From contig NZ_RWJX01000010.1 of the NCBI RefSeq assembly GCF_004123805.1, positions 1 to 64,000 on the forward strand: 64,000 bases of DNA, given 5' to 3'. Below, one piece after another: positions 51,193 to 59,750 of this stretch. Every line of letters begins with the position of its first letter. Position 1 is the first letter of the stretch. The position numbers and the translations under genes were made by a program. The notes beneath the pieces are model-generated. The model searched no databases. It was not told the DNA's origin and was given only the letters and a program-made list of their open reading frames with translations. This DNA comes from Cellulomonas endophytica (GTDB taxonomy: Bacteria > Actinomycetota > Actinomycetes > Actinomycetales > Cellulomonadaceae).

Positions 51193-52146
51193 ATGCCTCG
51201 CACCCCCAGCATGACCCTGCCCGACCTGACCGGACGACGCGCCCTCGTGACCGGAGGCAGCGACGGGATCGGCCTCGGCATCGCCCGCCGGCTCGCCGGC
51301 GCGGGCGCCGAGGTCGTCCTCCCCGTGCGCAACCGCACCAAGGGCGCCGCCGCCGCGGCCGCCATCCGCGAGGCGCACCCGGGCGCCCTCGTGCGCCTCG
51401 AGGACCTCGACCTCGCGTCCCTGGCGTCGGTCGCCGCCCTCGGCGCCCGCCTGCGGGCGGAGGGCCGCCCGATCCACCTGCTCGTCAACAACGCCGGCGT
51501 CATGACACCGCCGGAGCGCCAGACCACCGTCGACGGGTTCGAGCTGCAGCTCGGCACGAACCACCTCGGGCACGTGGCACTCGTCGCCCACCTCCTCCCG
51601 CTCCTGCGCGCCGGGCGGGCCCGTGTCACCTCCCAGGTGAGCGTCGCCGCCCGCGGCGGGTCCCTGCACTGGGAGGACCTGAACTGGGAGGCCTCCTACG
51701 AGGGCCGGCGCGCCTACGGGCAGTCCAAGGTCGCCCTCGGCCTGTTCGGGCTCGAGCTCGACCGGCGCAGCCGCGCCGGCGGATGGGGCATCACGAGCAA
51801 CCTCTCCCACCCCGGCGTCGCCCCCACGAGCCTGCTGACGGCGCGTCCGGAGCTGGGGCGGCCGCAGGACACGCCGCAGATCGCCGTCATCCGCCGGCTG
51901 TCGCGCGCCGGGCTCCTCGTCGGCACGGTCGACAGCGCCCAGCTGCCGGCGCTGTACGCCGCGACCTCGTCGGACGCCCGCGGGGGTCGCCTCTACGGAC
52001 CCGACGGGCTCGGCAACCTGCGCGGGAACCCCGCCGAGCACGCGCTCTACCGCCCCCTGCGCAGCGCCGAGGACGCCGGCCGCGTCTGGACCGTCTCCGA
52101 GCGGCTGGCCTCGGTGTCCTTCGAGCGCGAGGCGGCGGCGGCGTAG
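51193..52146 (+). CDS. Short-chain dehydrogenase/reductase
   Basis: A 317-residue SDR. The nucleotide motif is [10 protein letters not shown], followed by LVNNAGVM, a catalytic Ser in SVAARGG, and AYGQSK with the Tyr and Lys. The insert [19 protein letters not shown] is typical of the retinol-dehydrogenase/WW-oxidoreductase-like SDR group. ATG 51193 follows CAGGAG. It likely reduces an aldehyde or ketone with NADP(H); substrate unknown. Confidence 0.88.
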   Translation: MPRTPSMTLPDLTGRRALVTGGSDGIGLGIARRLAGAGAEVVLPVRNRTKGAAAAAAIREAHPGALVRLEDLDLASLASVAALGARLRAEGRPIHLLVNNAGVMTPPERQTTVDGFELQLGTNHLGHVALVAHLLPLLRAGRARVTSQVSVAARGGSLHWEDLNWEASYEGRRAYGQSKVALGLFGLELDRRSRAGGWGITSNLSHPGVAPTSLLTARPELGRPQDTPQIAVIRRLSRAGLLVGTVDSAQLPALYAATSSDARGGRLYGPDGLGNLRGNPAEHALYRPLRSAEDAGRVWTVSERLASVSFEREAAAA

Positions 52147-52167
52147 CCCCCCGGCACGGCGTCCGGA

Positions 52168-52202
52168 CGCGGTCCCGTCGGCCTCCTGCCGCCGGGACCG
52201 CG
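52168..52202 (+). terminator. Hairpin after the SDR gene
   Basis: Arms CGCGGTCCCG (52168-52177) and CGGGACCGCG (52193-52202) are perfect 10-bp complements around a 15-base loop, 22 bases after the SDR stop. Confidence 0.6.
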
Positions 52203-52296
52203 CCGTCGCGCCGTCGCCCCGCGCGCACGCCCGGGCGGGCCGTCGTAGGTTCGGGCCAGGGTCCAGAACGGGGGCCGCGGACGACAGGAGGCCCCT

Positions 52297-53012
52297 GTGC
52301 GGACCATCGGCGAGCAGACCACCGACGAGCTGGGCGGCCGCCTCAGCGTGCTCGTGAAGAGCGGCAGGACCACGTGCGGCTCGACCGGCTGCTGCACGAG
52401 CTGGGGACGACGGACGGCCGCGCGCAGGAGGACGTCCTGCGGCGCCTGCACCGGCTCGTCTTCCCGCACGCCTTCGCCGAGGAGTCCGTGCTCTGGCCCG
52501 TGCTGCGCCGTGCCCTGCCGGACGGGGAGGCGCTGACCCTCGAGGTGGAGCGCGAGCACCAGGAGGTCGACGAGCTCGTCACCCGCCTCGAGGCCGCGCC
52601 CCCGGGCGACCCGGCGCGCGGTCCGCTGCTCGACCGTCTCGTCGACGTGCTGCGCGAGGACGTGCGCGACGAGGAGGACGAGCTGTTCCCGCGCCTGCAG
52701 GAGGTGACCGACGCCCGGACGCTGCGCCGGCTGGGCGTCGCGTGGGAGGTCGTTCGCCGGTTGGCGCCGACGCGGGCGCACCCCGTGGTGGCACGGCGGC
52801 CGCCGGGTAACGTCCTGGCCGCGCTGCCGCTGTCCGTCGTCGACCGGGCGCGCGACGTCGTGGACCTCCTCGTCCAGCGGGGTCCGCAGCGGCTGGTGCC
52901 GGCGCTCGGGGCGGCGGGGACGGCCCTGGCGCGGGCCTCGCACGCCGTCGAGCGGCTCCCGTTCCTCCGCACGGGCGAGCACCCCGCCACGCACCGGGAC
53001 CGACGGCCGGGG
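52297..53012 (+). pseudogene. Hemerythrin HHE-domain protein with an early frameshift
   Basis: GTG 52297 after CAGGAGG starts RTIGEQTTDELGGRLSVLV, the usual N-terminus of these proteins, but near 52356 the reading frame must change to continue as EERQDHVRLDRLLHELGTTD. The remainder looks complete: LVFPHAFAEESVLWPVLRR, LEVEREHQEVDELVTRL and EDVRDEEDELFPRLQE provide the His and acidic ligands of a diiron hemerythrin four-helix bundle, followed by a C-terminal RTGEHPATHRDRR tail. No stop is found in that frame until 53918, so a second change at the end is likely. It is either a pseudogene or contains sequencing errors. Confidence 0.75.
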
Positions 53013-53054
53013 GCGGCCGGGAGGCGGCGTCCTGGAGGTCGGCGAGGGGCGGCG

Positions 53055-53582
53055 TCACGGATGGTCGACGGGCCGCGGCAGCGTCCCGCGCGCGATGAGC
53101 GCCTCGTAGACGCCCTCGAACGCCTCCGCGAGCGCCTCGACCTGCACCGGCGTCAGCGCGTCGAAGAACACGGCCCGCACGAGGTCCACGTGCCCAGGGG
53201 TGGCCGCCGCGAGCGCGTCCCTGCCGGCGTCCGTCAGGGCCACCGCCGTCGCGCGCCGGTCGGCGTCGCTCGGCCGCAGGGCGACGAGGCCCCGCCGCTC
53301 GAGCCGGCGCGCCTCGTGGGAGACACGGCTGCGCTCGGCACCGATGCGGACGGCGACGTCCGACACCGTCATGGGCTCCGGGTCCTGGCTGACGAGCGCC
53401 ACCAGCACGTCGTAGTCCGCCAGGGACAGCCCCGAACCGGCACGCAGCTGGCGGTTCATCTCGTACCGCAGGCGCAGGTGCACCTTCATGTAGGCGTACC
53501 AGGCCCGCGTCTCGGCAGTGCTCAGCAGCGCGAACGGCGACCCGGGGGCGAGGTCGTCGCCTCCCGGCGGCGGCTCGCCCAC
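53055..53582 (-). CDS. MarR-family transcriptional regulator
   Basis: A 175-residue winged-helix protein. Family core: LSLADYDVLVALVSQDPEPM, VSDVAVRIGAERSRVSHEAR, LERRGLVALRPSDADRRATA with the wing D-x-R. The C-terminal ALTPVQVEALAEAFEGVYEA forms the dimer helix. The GTG at 53582 lies one base after the stop of the NTF2-like gene, so the two are co-transcribed. Its operator is probably the palindrome at 53967. Confidence 0.85.
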   Translation of the reverse strand: MGEPPPGGDDLAPGSPFALLSTAETRAWYAYMKVHLRLRYEMNRQLRAGSGLSLADYDVLVALVSQDPEPMTVSDVAVRIGAERSRVSHEARRLERRGLVALRPSDADRRATAVALTDAGRDALAAATPGHVDLVRAVFFDALTPVQVEALAEAFEGVYEALIARGTLPRPVDHP

Positions 53583-53583
53583 G

Positions 53584-53943
53584 TCAGCGGAGCAGGACGG
53601 TCCACACGGCGGCGAGCAGGCCGTCCCGGACGAGGCCCATGTCGACGCCCCGCACGACCGGCGCACCGCCCTCGGGTCCCAGCTCCCACGCGAGGTAGCC
53701 CAGGTCCTGCACGGTGTACGGCTCGCCGCTGGCGCGGAACTCCAGCCCCTGCGCGCCGTCGAGGATCTCCTGCACCTTGGCGCTCAGCGCCTCGTGCCCG
53801 CGCACGCGCCCCTCGGCGTCGGAGAAGACGACGTCCTCCGTGTAGGTGCGGCGGATCGCCGCCATCCGCCGCTCGGGGTCCCCCTCGGAGAAGACCTCCA
53901 GCAGGGTCGCGCGCATGAGCTCGTCCGTGGTCGTCGTGGTCAC
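53584..53943 (-). CDS. NTF2-like/SnoaL-type protein
   Basis: A 119-residue protein with a cone-shaped NTF2-like fold: MRATLLEVFSEGDPERRMAA, YTEDVVFSDAEGRVRGHEAL, VQEILDGAQGLEFRASG and LAWELGPEGGAPVVRGVDMG. Such proteins act as isomerases, hydrolases or ligand-binding partners; no catalytic His-Asp pair can be named here. GTG 53943 is the start. It forms a two-gene operon with the MarR gene. Confidence 0.75.
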   Translation of the reverse strand: MTTTTTDELMRATLLEVFSEGDPERRMAAIRRTYTEDVVFSDAEGRVRGHEALSAKVQEILDGAQGLEFRASGEPYTVQDLGYLAWELGPEGGAPVVRGVDMGLVRDGLLAAVWTVLLR

Positions 53944-53966
53944 GCCTCCTCCACCTCCGGTTCTTC

Positions 53967-53982
53967 GCGTGAAAATTCACGC
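53967..53982. promoter_or_regulatory. Palindromic operator upstream of the NTF2-like/MarR operon
   Basis: GCGTGAAAATTCACGC: arms GCGTGAA and TTCACGC are perfect complements around AA, 24 bases upstream of the NTF2-like start. It is a likely binding site of the MarR protein encoded in the same operon. Confidence 0.6.
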
Positions 53983-54010
53983 ACCGTAGCAGCCGATCCC
54001 CCGAGGAGGT

Positions 54011-54784
54011 CTACGACGGGGGCAGCGTCACCACCTCGCCGGCGACCGCGACCGCCTGCGCCCGGCTGCTCACCCCGAGCCGGGCGTAGAGCTGCTGCAG
54101 GTGCGTGCGCGCCGTCTGCGGGCTGATGCCCAGGCGGCGGGCGATCTCCGTGTTCGAGCACCCGGCGACGAGCAGGGCGAGCACCTGACGCTGCCGCACG
54201 GTCGGCGGCCGGGCGCCGTGCAGCGCGAGCTCGACCGCCTGCAGGTGGGCCACGAGGAACGGGCGCAGGACGGTGGCGAGAGCGCGGTCGGTGTCCGTGA
54301 AGTCGCCGCCGTGGAGGCGGACGAACCGCACCCGGCGCGAGCGGCCCTCGGTCCCGCCGAGCGGCAGCAGCAGCTGGCGCTCGATGTCGGTGTCGTCACG
54401 GAGCAGCGCGTGCATCGGGCTGCTCCGCCACTGCCGGAGCGGGACGACGTCGCCGAGGAGGCGGACGGAGACGAGGTCGCCGCCGGCGTCGGGGTGCGAG
54501 GCGCCGGGCGTCGACCAGAACGCGTCGGAGAACGCCTCCGTGAACGCGTCGGGGAGGGGCTCGGCCCGGACGTCGAGCCCGAGGGGGTCCGCGACCACGC
54601 CGACCCGCCGGCGCCGCGGCGCGAGGTCGTCGTAGACGACGAGGTCGCTCGGGACGAGGGCGCCCAGCGCGCGGAGCAGGTCGGGCGCCAGCGTCGGCGG
54701 TCCCGGTCCCTGGACGGCGGGCACCGGTCCCGAGAGCAGGTGCAGGACCTCGGGGAGGACGGCCGAGCCGGTGCGACGAGCCAT
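54011..54784 (-). CDS. LuxR-family transcriptional regulator
   Basis: A 257-residue protein. The C-terminal LuxR helix-turn-helix reads PTVRQRQVLALLVAGCSNTE followed by IARRLGISPQTARTHLQQLY and ARLGVSSRAQAV. The N-terminal 180 residues may be a GAF-like sensor (LVPSDLVVYDDLAPRRRRVG, LLLPLGGTEGRSRRVRFVRL). There is no receiver-domain phosphorylation site. ATG 54784. It is divergent from the haloperoxidase-like gene and might regulate it. Confidence 0.85.
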   Translation of the reverse strand: MARRTGSAVLPEVLHLLSGPVPAVQGPGPPTLAPDLLRALGALVPSDLVVYDDLAPRRRRVGVVADPLGLDVRAEPLPDAFTEAFSDAFWSTPGASHPDAGGDLVSVRLLGDVVPLRQWRSSPMHALLRDDTDIERQLLLPLGGTEGRSRRVRFVRLHGGDFTDTDRALATVLRPFLVAHLQAVELALHGARPPTVRQRQVLALLVAGCSNTEIARRLGISPQTARTHLQQLYARLGVSSRAQAVAVAGEVVTLPPS

Positions 54785-54981
54785 GGCTGCTCCCGAGCAC
54801 GTCCTGGCCCCGTCCTGGGCAGTACGGGCACGTCATGGGCACGGCCCTGCGCGACGGTCGCCGTCTCGAGCGTACGCCGAACGTCGTATCGCGGGCAGGG
54901 GCCGACGAGGGCCAGCGTGAGGTGTCACCGGCCGTCCCGGCCCCGGGCCGGCCGACCGCCCGGACGTCAGAGGAGACGACC

Positions 54982-56323
54982 ATGCCCGGCGCCGCTCACC
55001 CCGCCCCATCCGCCCCCCCGCCGCGGGGCGCGCCCGCCGACCGGGCACCCTCACCTCCGGCGGCCCCTGCGCCGGACGAGCGCCGCGGCCGTCGCGCTCG
55101 CGCTGCTGGCCCTCCCGGCGGCGGGACCGGCGGGCGCGCACCGCCCCGGGCCCACCGCCCCCGACACCTACGTCAGCGACTGGGACCGCACCGCGACGGC
55201 GGCCACCGTGGCCGCCGGCCTCAGCCCCGCCGAGGGCCACCTCGTGCTGGCCTACGCGGCGATCGCCGTCTACGACGCCGCCGTGGCCGTCGAGGGCGGG
55301 CACGAGCCCTTCGCGGTGGCGGCGGACGCGCCCGAGGGCGCCTCGGCGGAGGCCGCCGTGTCCGCCGCCGCGCACCGGGTGCTGCTGCACCTCCTGCCGC
55401 TGCAGGCCCCCGCCCTCGCCGACGCCCGTGCGCTCGCGCTCTCGACCATCCCGGACGGGCCCGCCGAGACCGCCGGCGTCGCGGTGGGCGAGCACGTGGC
55501 CGCCACCCTCCTCGCGCTCCGCCGGGACGACGGCTTCCGCGCGCCGGTCGAGCCGTACGTGGTACCGGAGCCGCCCGTGCCGGGACGCTGGGTCCCCACC
55601 GCTGCCACGCCGCCCATCGGCGCCTGGCTCGGTCGCATGACGCCCTTCGCGGTGCGCTCGGCCGAGGCGCTCCGGCCGGAGGGGCCGCCGTCGCTGACGA
55701 GCCGGCGCTGGGCCCGCGACTACGCCGAGGTGGCGCGCCTGGGGTCGGCGACGAGCACCGCCCGCACCCCCGAGCAGACCGCTGTCGCGCGCTTCTGGGG
55801 CGAGCCCCCCGTGCCGCAGGCGCACGGGGCGTTCCGGGCGTTCGTCGCCGAGCACCGCCTGGGGCTCGCGGACGCGGCCCGGTTCCTGGCCATGGTGTCG
55901 GTGACCTACGCCGACGCCTTCATCGCCTGCTTCGGCAGCAAGTACGACGAGCTGTTCTGGCGCCCCGTGACCGCCATCCGCGCGGGCGGGAGCGACGGCA
56001 ACGCCCGCACCGCGCCCGACCCGGCGTGGACGCCCCTGCTGCCCACGCCCAACCATCCCGAGTACCCCAGCGCGCACTCGTGCATCACGCCCGCCGCGGG
56101 GCTCGTCGTCGCCCGGTTCCTCGGCACGCACCGGATCGACTTCACGATGCCCAGCGTCACGGGGCTCGGGGACCGGCGCTTCGCGACGCCGACGGCTCTG
56201 ACCCGGGACGTCGCGGACGGCCGCGTCTGGGCCGGCCTGCACTTCCGCAGCTCCGTCGACGACGGCGCGCGTCTCGCCCAGCGCACGGCGCGCGAGGTCC
56301 TGCGTTCCCACTTCCGCTGGTGA
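54982..56323 (+). CDS. Vanadium-haloperoxidase/PAP2-like secreted protein, frame broken at a C7 run
   Basis: The ATG at 54982 follows AGGAG with ideal spacing but is out of frame with the protein body; a C7 run at 55013-55019 lies between. With one C fewer, the protein would start MPGAAHPAPSAPRRG and run into a signal peptide (LRRTSAAAVALALLALPAAG). The mature part (about 400 residues) has YAAIAVYDAAVAV, KYDELFWRPVTAIR, HPEYPSAHSCITPAAG and RVWAGLHFRSSVDDG; these match the Lys/Arg, Ser-His-containing and Arg/His vanadate- or phosphate-binding motifs of vanadium haloperoxidases and PAP2 phosphatases. Likely secreted. It could halogenate or dephosphorylate substrates. Confidence 0.75.
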
Positions 56324-56329
56324 GGGCCC

Positions 56330-56372
56330 GGCGCCCGCCCGGGCCGGTCGTCGGACCGGCCGGGCGGGCGCC
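56330..56372. terminator. Long hairpin between convergent genes
   Basis: Outer arms GGCGCCCGCCCGG (56330-56342) and CCGGGCGGGCGCC (56360-56372) and inner arms CCGGTC and GACCGG pair perfectly except for one bulged G, with a 4-base loop. It begins 7 bases after the haloperoxidase stop and probably serves both converging genes. Confidence 0.8.
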
Positions 56373-56393
56373 GCCCGGCCGCCGGCCGGGGCG

Positions 56394-56954
56394 TCAGGCC
56401 GTCGGCGGCGGCCGGAAGGTCAGCAGGGTGTGGCCGTTGCCGAACGTCCGGACCCCTGTCCTCTCGCGGGACCGGGGTCCGGACGCCCTCGAGGAAGCGC
56501 AGCGCCGCGCCGAGCACGGTCGGCTGCACGACCACGCGCAGCTCGTCGAGGACGACCGTCGGGAGCAGCGAGGCCACGAGCGACGACGAGCCGAACACCG
56601 CGACGTCCTCGCCCGGCTCGCCCTTCAGCGCCCGCAGCCGCCCGGGGACGTCGTCCGCGACGAACTCCGTCGGCCCCCAGGGGTGCGACGTCATCGTGCG
56701 GGAGGCGACGATCGTGGCAGGTCGTTCATAGAGCCGGCGACGACCGGGTCCTGCTCCCGCGCCTGGGGCGTGGGCCAGAAGGACGCCATGAGCTCGAAGG
56801 TGCGCCGACCCAGGACGATCGTGTCGATGGCGTCTCCCTGCGCCCCGGAGTACCGCTCGAACCCCTCGTCGACGGCGAGCCAGTCGGTGCTGCCGTCGGG
56901 CCGGGCGTGGAACCCGTCGACGGAGACGGTCACGAAGGCGTAGACGGTCCGCAC
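56394..56954 (-). pseudogene. DHFR-like (RibD_C) reductase pseudogene
   Basis: The GTG at 56954 starts RTVYAFVTVSVDGFHARPDG, then TIVLGRRTFELMASFWPTPQ, the typical DHFR-like/YyaP family start. Near 56720 a small deletion shifts the frame; the correct continuation is ATIVASRTMTSHPWGPTEFV, then DVAVFGSSSLVASLLPTVVL and VQPTVLGAALRFLEG. Then a 31-base palindromic insertion (56451-56481) shifts it again, and the normal end FGNGHTLLTFRPPPTA with its stop is found in the restored frame. Two independent lesions make it a pseudogene. Relatives are small NADPH-binding reductases of unknown substrate. Confidence 0.85.
56446..56484. repeat. Palindromic insertion in the DHFR-like gene
   Basis: GTCCGGACCCC (56446-56456) and GGGGTCCGGAC (56474-56484) are perfect 11-bp inverted arms around a 17-base middle that pairs partly. 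Removing 31 bases (56451-56481) restores the DHFR-like frame exactly through VRTFGNGHTLLTF, so this segment was added to an intact gene. GTCCG is present at both junctions, consistent with a duplicated target. Confidence 0.7.
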
Positions 56955-57061
56955 GGTCCCCGCCTCGCGTGTGCCGAGCCGGCCCGGGGGCCGCGGCGGG
57001 CGCCTGCCACGACCGACCCGGCGGGGCGCCCCGACTCATCGGCCCGGAGCAGGGCGCGACC

Positions 57062-58255
57062 TCAGGGCAGGGTCACCTCGTGGAGCGCGGAGACCAGCCC
57101 CTGCACGGTGCGCGACGTGTCGAGCGTCGTCGGCGCGGCGGCCGGCACGAGCACCGCGACCGCCGTCCCCGACGCCGGCCACACGCGCAGCAGGGCGTGG
57201 GAGACGCCGATGTCGCCGCCGTGCCCGACGACGGGCTGCCCCTCGTCCCGGCCCACCTCCGTGCCCAGCCCGTACCAGTCCTCCGGCCCCTCGGCGGCGG
57301 TCATCTGCTCGACGAGGGCCGCGTCCACGACGTGGCCGCCGTAGAGGAGGTGGCCCCACAGCGCCAGGCTCGGGGCGTCGGCGGCCATCCCGCCGGCGGC
57401 CGCAGCCGCGGAGGCGACGGCGCGGGACGGCAGGTAGGGGCCGTCGCCGTCGACCGGTGGCAGGTCCGGCTCCCCTGCCGCGACGGCGACGGGCGGGACC
57501 GGCCGCTCGGCGGTCTGGAACCACACCCGCTCCAGGTCCGCCGCGTCGAGGAGGTCGCTGCGCAGCACCGCGGCCAGCGGCTCCTGCGCCACCTCCTCGA
57601 CGAGGAGACCGAGCACCCAGAAGTTGAGGTTGTTGTAGTCCGTGGCGCCACCGAGGGTGCCCTGCGTCGTCGACGGGACCACGAGCCCGAGGACGTCGGC
57701 CGCCGTCCACTCCCGGTCCACGTCGGTCAGCTCATGGAGCAGGTCGTGCACCGGGTCCTGCGGGAACCCGCTCTGCATCCCCAGGACCTGCCGCACGGTC
57801 GCGCCGCCGTCGTCGAAGGGCAGCTCGACGTAGGCGCTCACGGGGGCGTCGAGGTCGACGTCACCGCGACCGGCGAGGCGGAGGACCTCGGCGGCGACGA
57901 ACGTCTTCGTGATGCTCCCGACGGCTCCCGCCGTGTCGGGCTGCAGGGTGAGGCCGGCGCCGTCCACCCCGCTCGCACCGCTCCAGGACCCGTCGGCGGT
58001 GACGACCGCAGCGGTGGCACCGGGCGCGTCCCCGTCCGCGCGCCACCGGTCCAGCCGCTCCTGCAGCGCGCCTGCCGTCCCGTCGTCGACGGACGTCCCG
58101 GGCGCGCGGGGCCAGAGGACCGGCGCCGGCGCTGCCGCACCCGCGGCGGTCGACGCGGGCGTCGGGGCCGGGGCGCCCGTGCAGGACGACGCCAGCACGA
58201 CCGCCGCCGCGAGCGCGCACACCCACCCGGTGGCCCCCGCCGTCCTGGGACTCAT
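57062..58255 (-). CDS. Serine hydrolase, beta-lactamase class C/DD-peptidase-like, exported
   Basis: A 397-residue protein. The hydrophobic N-terminus (WVCALAAAVVLASSC) ends at Cys25 and may be a lipoprotein signal, though the lipobox is not ideal. Catalytic motifs of the class C/penicillin-binding family are present: S114-I-T-K117, YNN in DYNNLNFWVL, and HGG in VVGHGGDIGV. Typical substrates are cell-wall peptides, beta-lactams or esters; a resistance role cannot be inferred. ATG 58255. Confidence 0.88.
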   Translation of the reverse strand: MSPRTAGATGWVCALAAAVVLASSCTGAPAPTPASTAAGAAAPAPVLWPRAPGTSVDDGTAGALQERLDRWRADGDAPGATAAVVTADGSWSGASGVDGAGLTLQPDTAGAVGSITKTFVAAEVLRLAGRGDVDLDAPVSAYVELPFDDGGATVRQVLGMQSGFPQDPVHDLLHELTDVDREWTAADVLGLVVPSTTQGTLGGATDYNNLNFWVLGLLVEEVAQEPLAAVLRSDLLDAADLERVWFQTAERPVPPVAVAAGEPDLPPVDGDGPYLPSRAVASAAAAAGGMAADAPSLALWGHLLYGGHVVDAALVEQMTAAEGPEDWYGLGTEVGRDEGQPVVGHGGDIGVSHALLRVWPASGTAVAVLVPAAAPTTLDTSRTVQGLVSALHEVTLP

Positions 58256-58442
58256 GGCACGCCGGCCCTCCGTCCCCCACAGGTGGAGGGCGGTTCCGCC
58301 CCGGCAGCACGGTCCGCCCGACGCGTCCGCGCCACTCCTCGGCGCACGCCCCCCTCCCCACCGTCCTCCGCGGGCGCCGCGGCGTCAACGACCGTGCGGC
58401 CCGGGCGGCGCGGGGCCCGGCGCCGTGCCCGGACGGGCGGCG

Positions 58443-59750
58443 CTAGCCGGCGGGTGCGGCGGTGACGGCGCGGCGGGCGCGGAGCGGACCCGGGTCGGCG
58501 GTGATGCCGTCGGCCACCGCGCCCAGCAGCCCGGCGGCCGGGGCCGGCAGGGCCATGGCCGCGTCGACGGCCGCGCGCAGCGTCTCGACCGTGGCCGTGT
58601 TCGGGTCCAGCGCCACGCCGACGCCGACGCGCTCGAGGGCGGCGGCCCCGGCGAACTGGTCGGTGGAGAAGGGCAGCACGACGAGCGGCGTCCCCGTGGC
58701 CATGGCCTCCGTCACGCTGTTGTTCCCGCCATGGGTCACGGCCAGGGCGGCGCGACGCAGCAGGCGCACCTGCGGCAGGTGCTCGCGCACGAGCCACCCC
58801 GGCGGGACGGGGCCCAGCGCCGCGGGCGGGGTCGCCCCGGAGGCGACCGCCGCCCGCACGCCCGCGAGCCGCAGCGCCGCCGCGACCCGGGCCAGCACGT
58901 CGTCCCGCACCGAGAGGAAGCTGCCGAGGCTGACGTAGACGAAGGGGGTGCCGTCGCGCAGCCAGGCGTCCACCACGGGGTCGGCCGGCTCCTCGCGCAG
59001 CGCGGCCCCCAGGTGCACGTGGGGCGGCAGCGCGGCGGCCCGGGCGGGGTCGGCCAGCTCGGCGGGGTAGTTGTAGAGCACCAGGGGCCCGTGCAGCGCG
59101 AAGGCGTCGTCCACCTCCGGGCCCCGTGCCCCCAGCCGACGGGCCGCGTCGTGCCACTCCGCGGTGAACCGGTCGGCGACCCGGCGGCAGAGCGCGTCGA
59201 GGGCCGCCAGCGCTCCCGGCTCCGGCGCGAAGGCCCGGGGCCACACCGGCGGGCGGCCGTACACCTCGTCGCCCACGGGCAGGGCGGTGGGGTGCCCGAG
59301 GACGACGTCCGCGTACGGCACCTCGGCCGCACCCAGGCCCAGCCGGGCGCTGTAGGCGAGGTGGTCGACGAGCACGGCGTCGGGGCGGACCGCCTCGACG
59401 ACGGCGAGGGTGGCGCGCGCCTTCTCGACGGGCTGCCACATGAGGTCGACGAGCCGCTCACGGGCCTGGTAGGCGAGCGTCTCGACCATCCCGCGGCGGG
59501 TGGCGTCGAAGAACCCGCGCAGCGAGTCGGCCTCGGCGTCGACCTGCGCCTCCGCTCGCATCACGCCCGGGTTGGAACCGCGGCCGAGCGTGAGGGGCAC
59601 GCGCTCGTAGCCGAACTGCTCCACGAGGCCGGCCGTCGCGGGGCCGGAGGCCACGACGACCCGCTCCCCGGCGTCGCGCCACGCCGCGGCGAGCGCGGCC
59701 AGGGGCAGCAGGTGGGAGGCGTAGTCCGGGCTGACGACGAGCAGGGTCAC
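58443..59750 (-). CDS. Glycosyltransferase, MGT/UGT type (GT1)
   Basis: A 435-residue GT-B enzyme. The C-terminal nucleotide-sugar site reads THGGNNSVTEAMATGTPLVV followed by PFSTDQFAGAAALE, and FVYVSLGSF starts the C-terminal Rossmann half. The N-terminal half (VTLLVVSPDYASHLLPLAAL) is the acceptor-binding part. It resembles macrolide/flavonoid-type glycosyltransferases. The GTG at 59750 overlaps the stop of the HEAT/GT4 gene (GTGA), so it is co-translated with that enzyme. Confidence 0.87.
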   Translation of the reverse strand: MTLLVVSPDYASHLLPLAALAAAWRDAGERVVVASGPATAGLVEQFGYERVPLTLGRGSNPGVMRAEAQVDAEADSLRGFFDATRRGMVETLAYQARERLVDLMWQPVEKARATLAVVEAVRPDAVLVDHLAYSARLGLGAAEVPYADVVLGHPTALPVGDEVYGRPPVWPRAFAPEPGALAALDALCRRVADRFTAEWHDAARRLGARGPEVDDAFALHGPLVLYNYPAELADPARAAALPPHVHLGAALREEPADPVVDAWLRDGTPFVYVSLGSFLSVRDDVLARVAAALRLAGVRAAVASGATPPAALGPVPPGWLVREHLPQVRLLRRAALAVTHGGNNSVTEAMATGTPLVVLPFSTDQFAGAAALERVGVGVALDPNTATVETLRAAVDAAMALPAPAAGLLGAVADGITADPGPLRARRAVTAAPAG

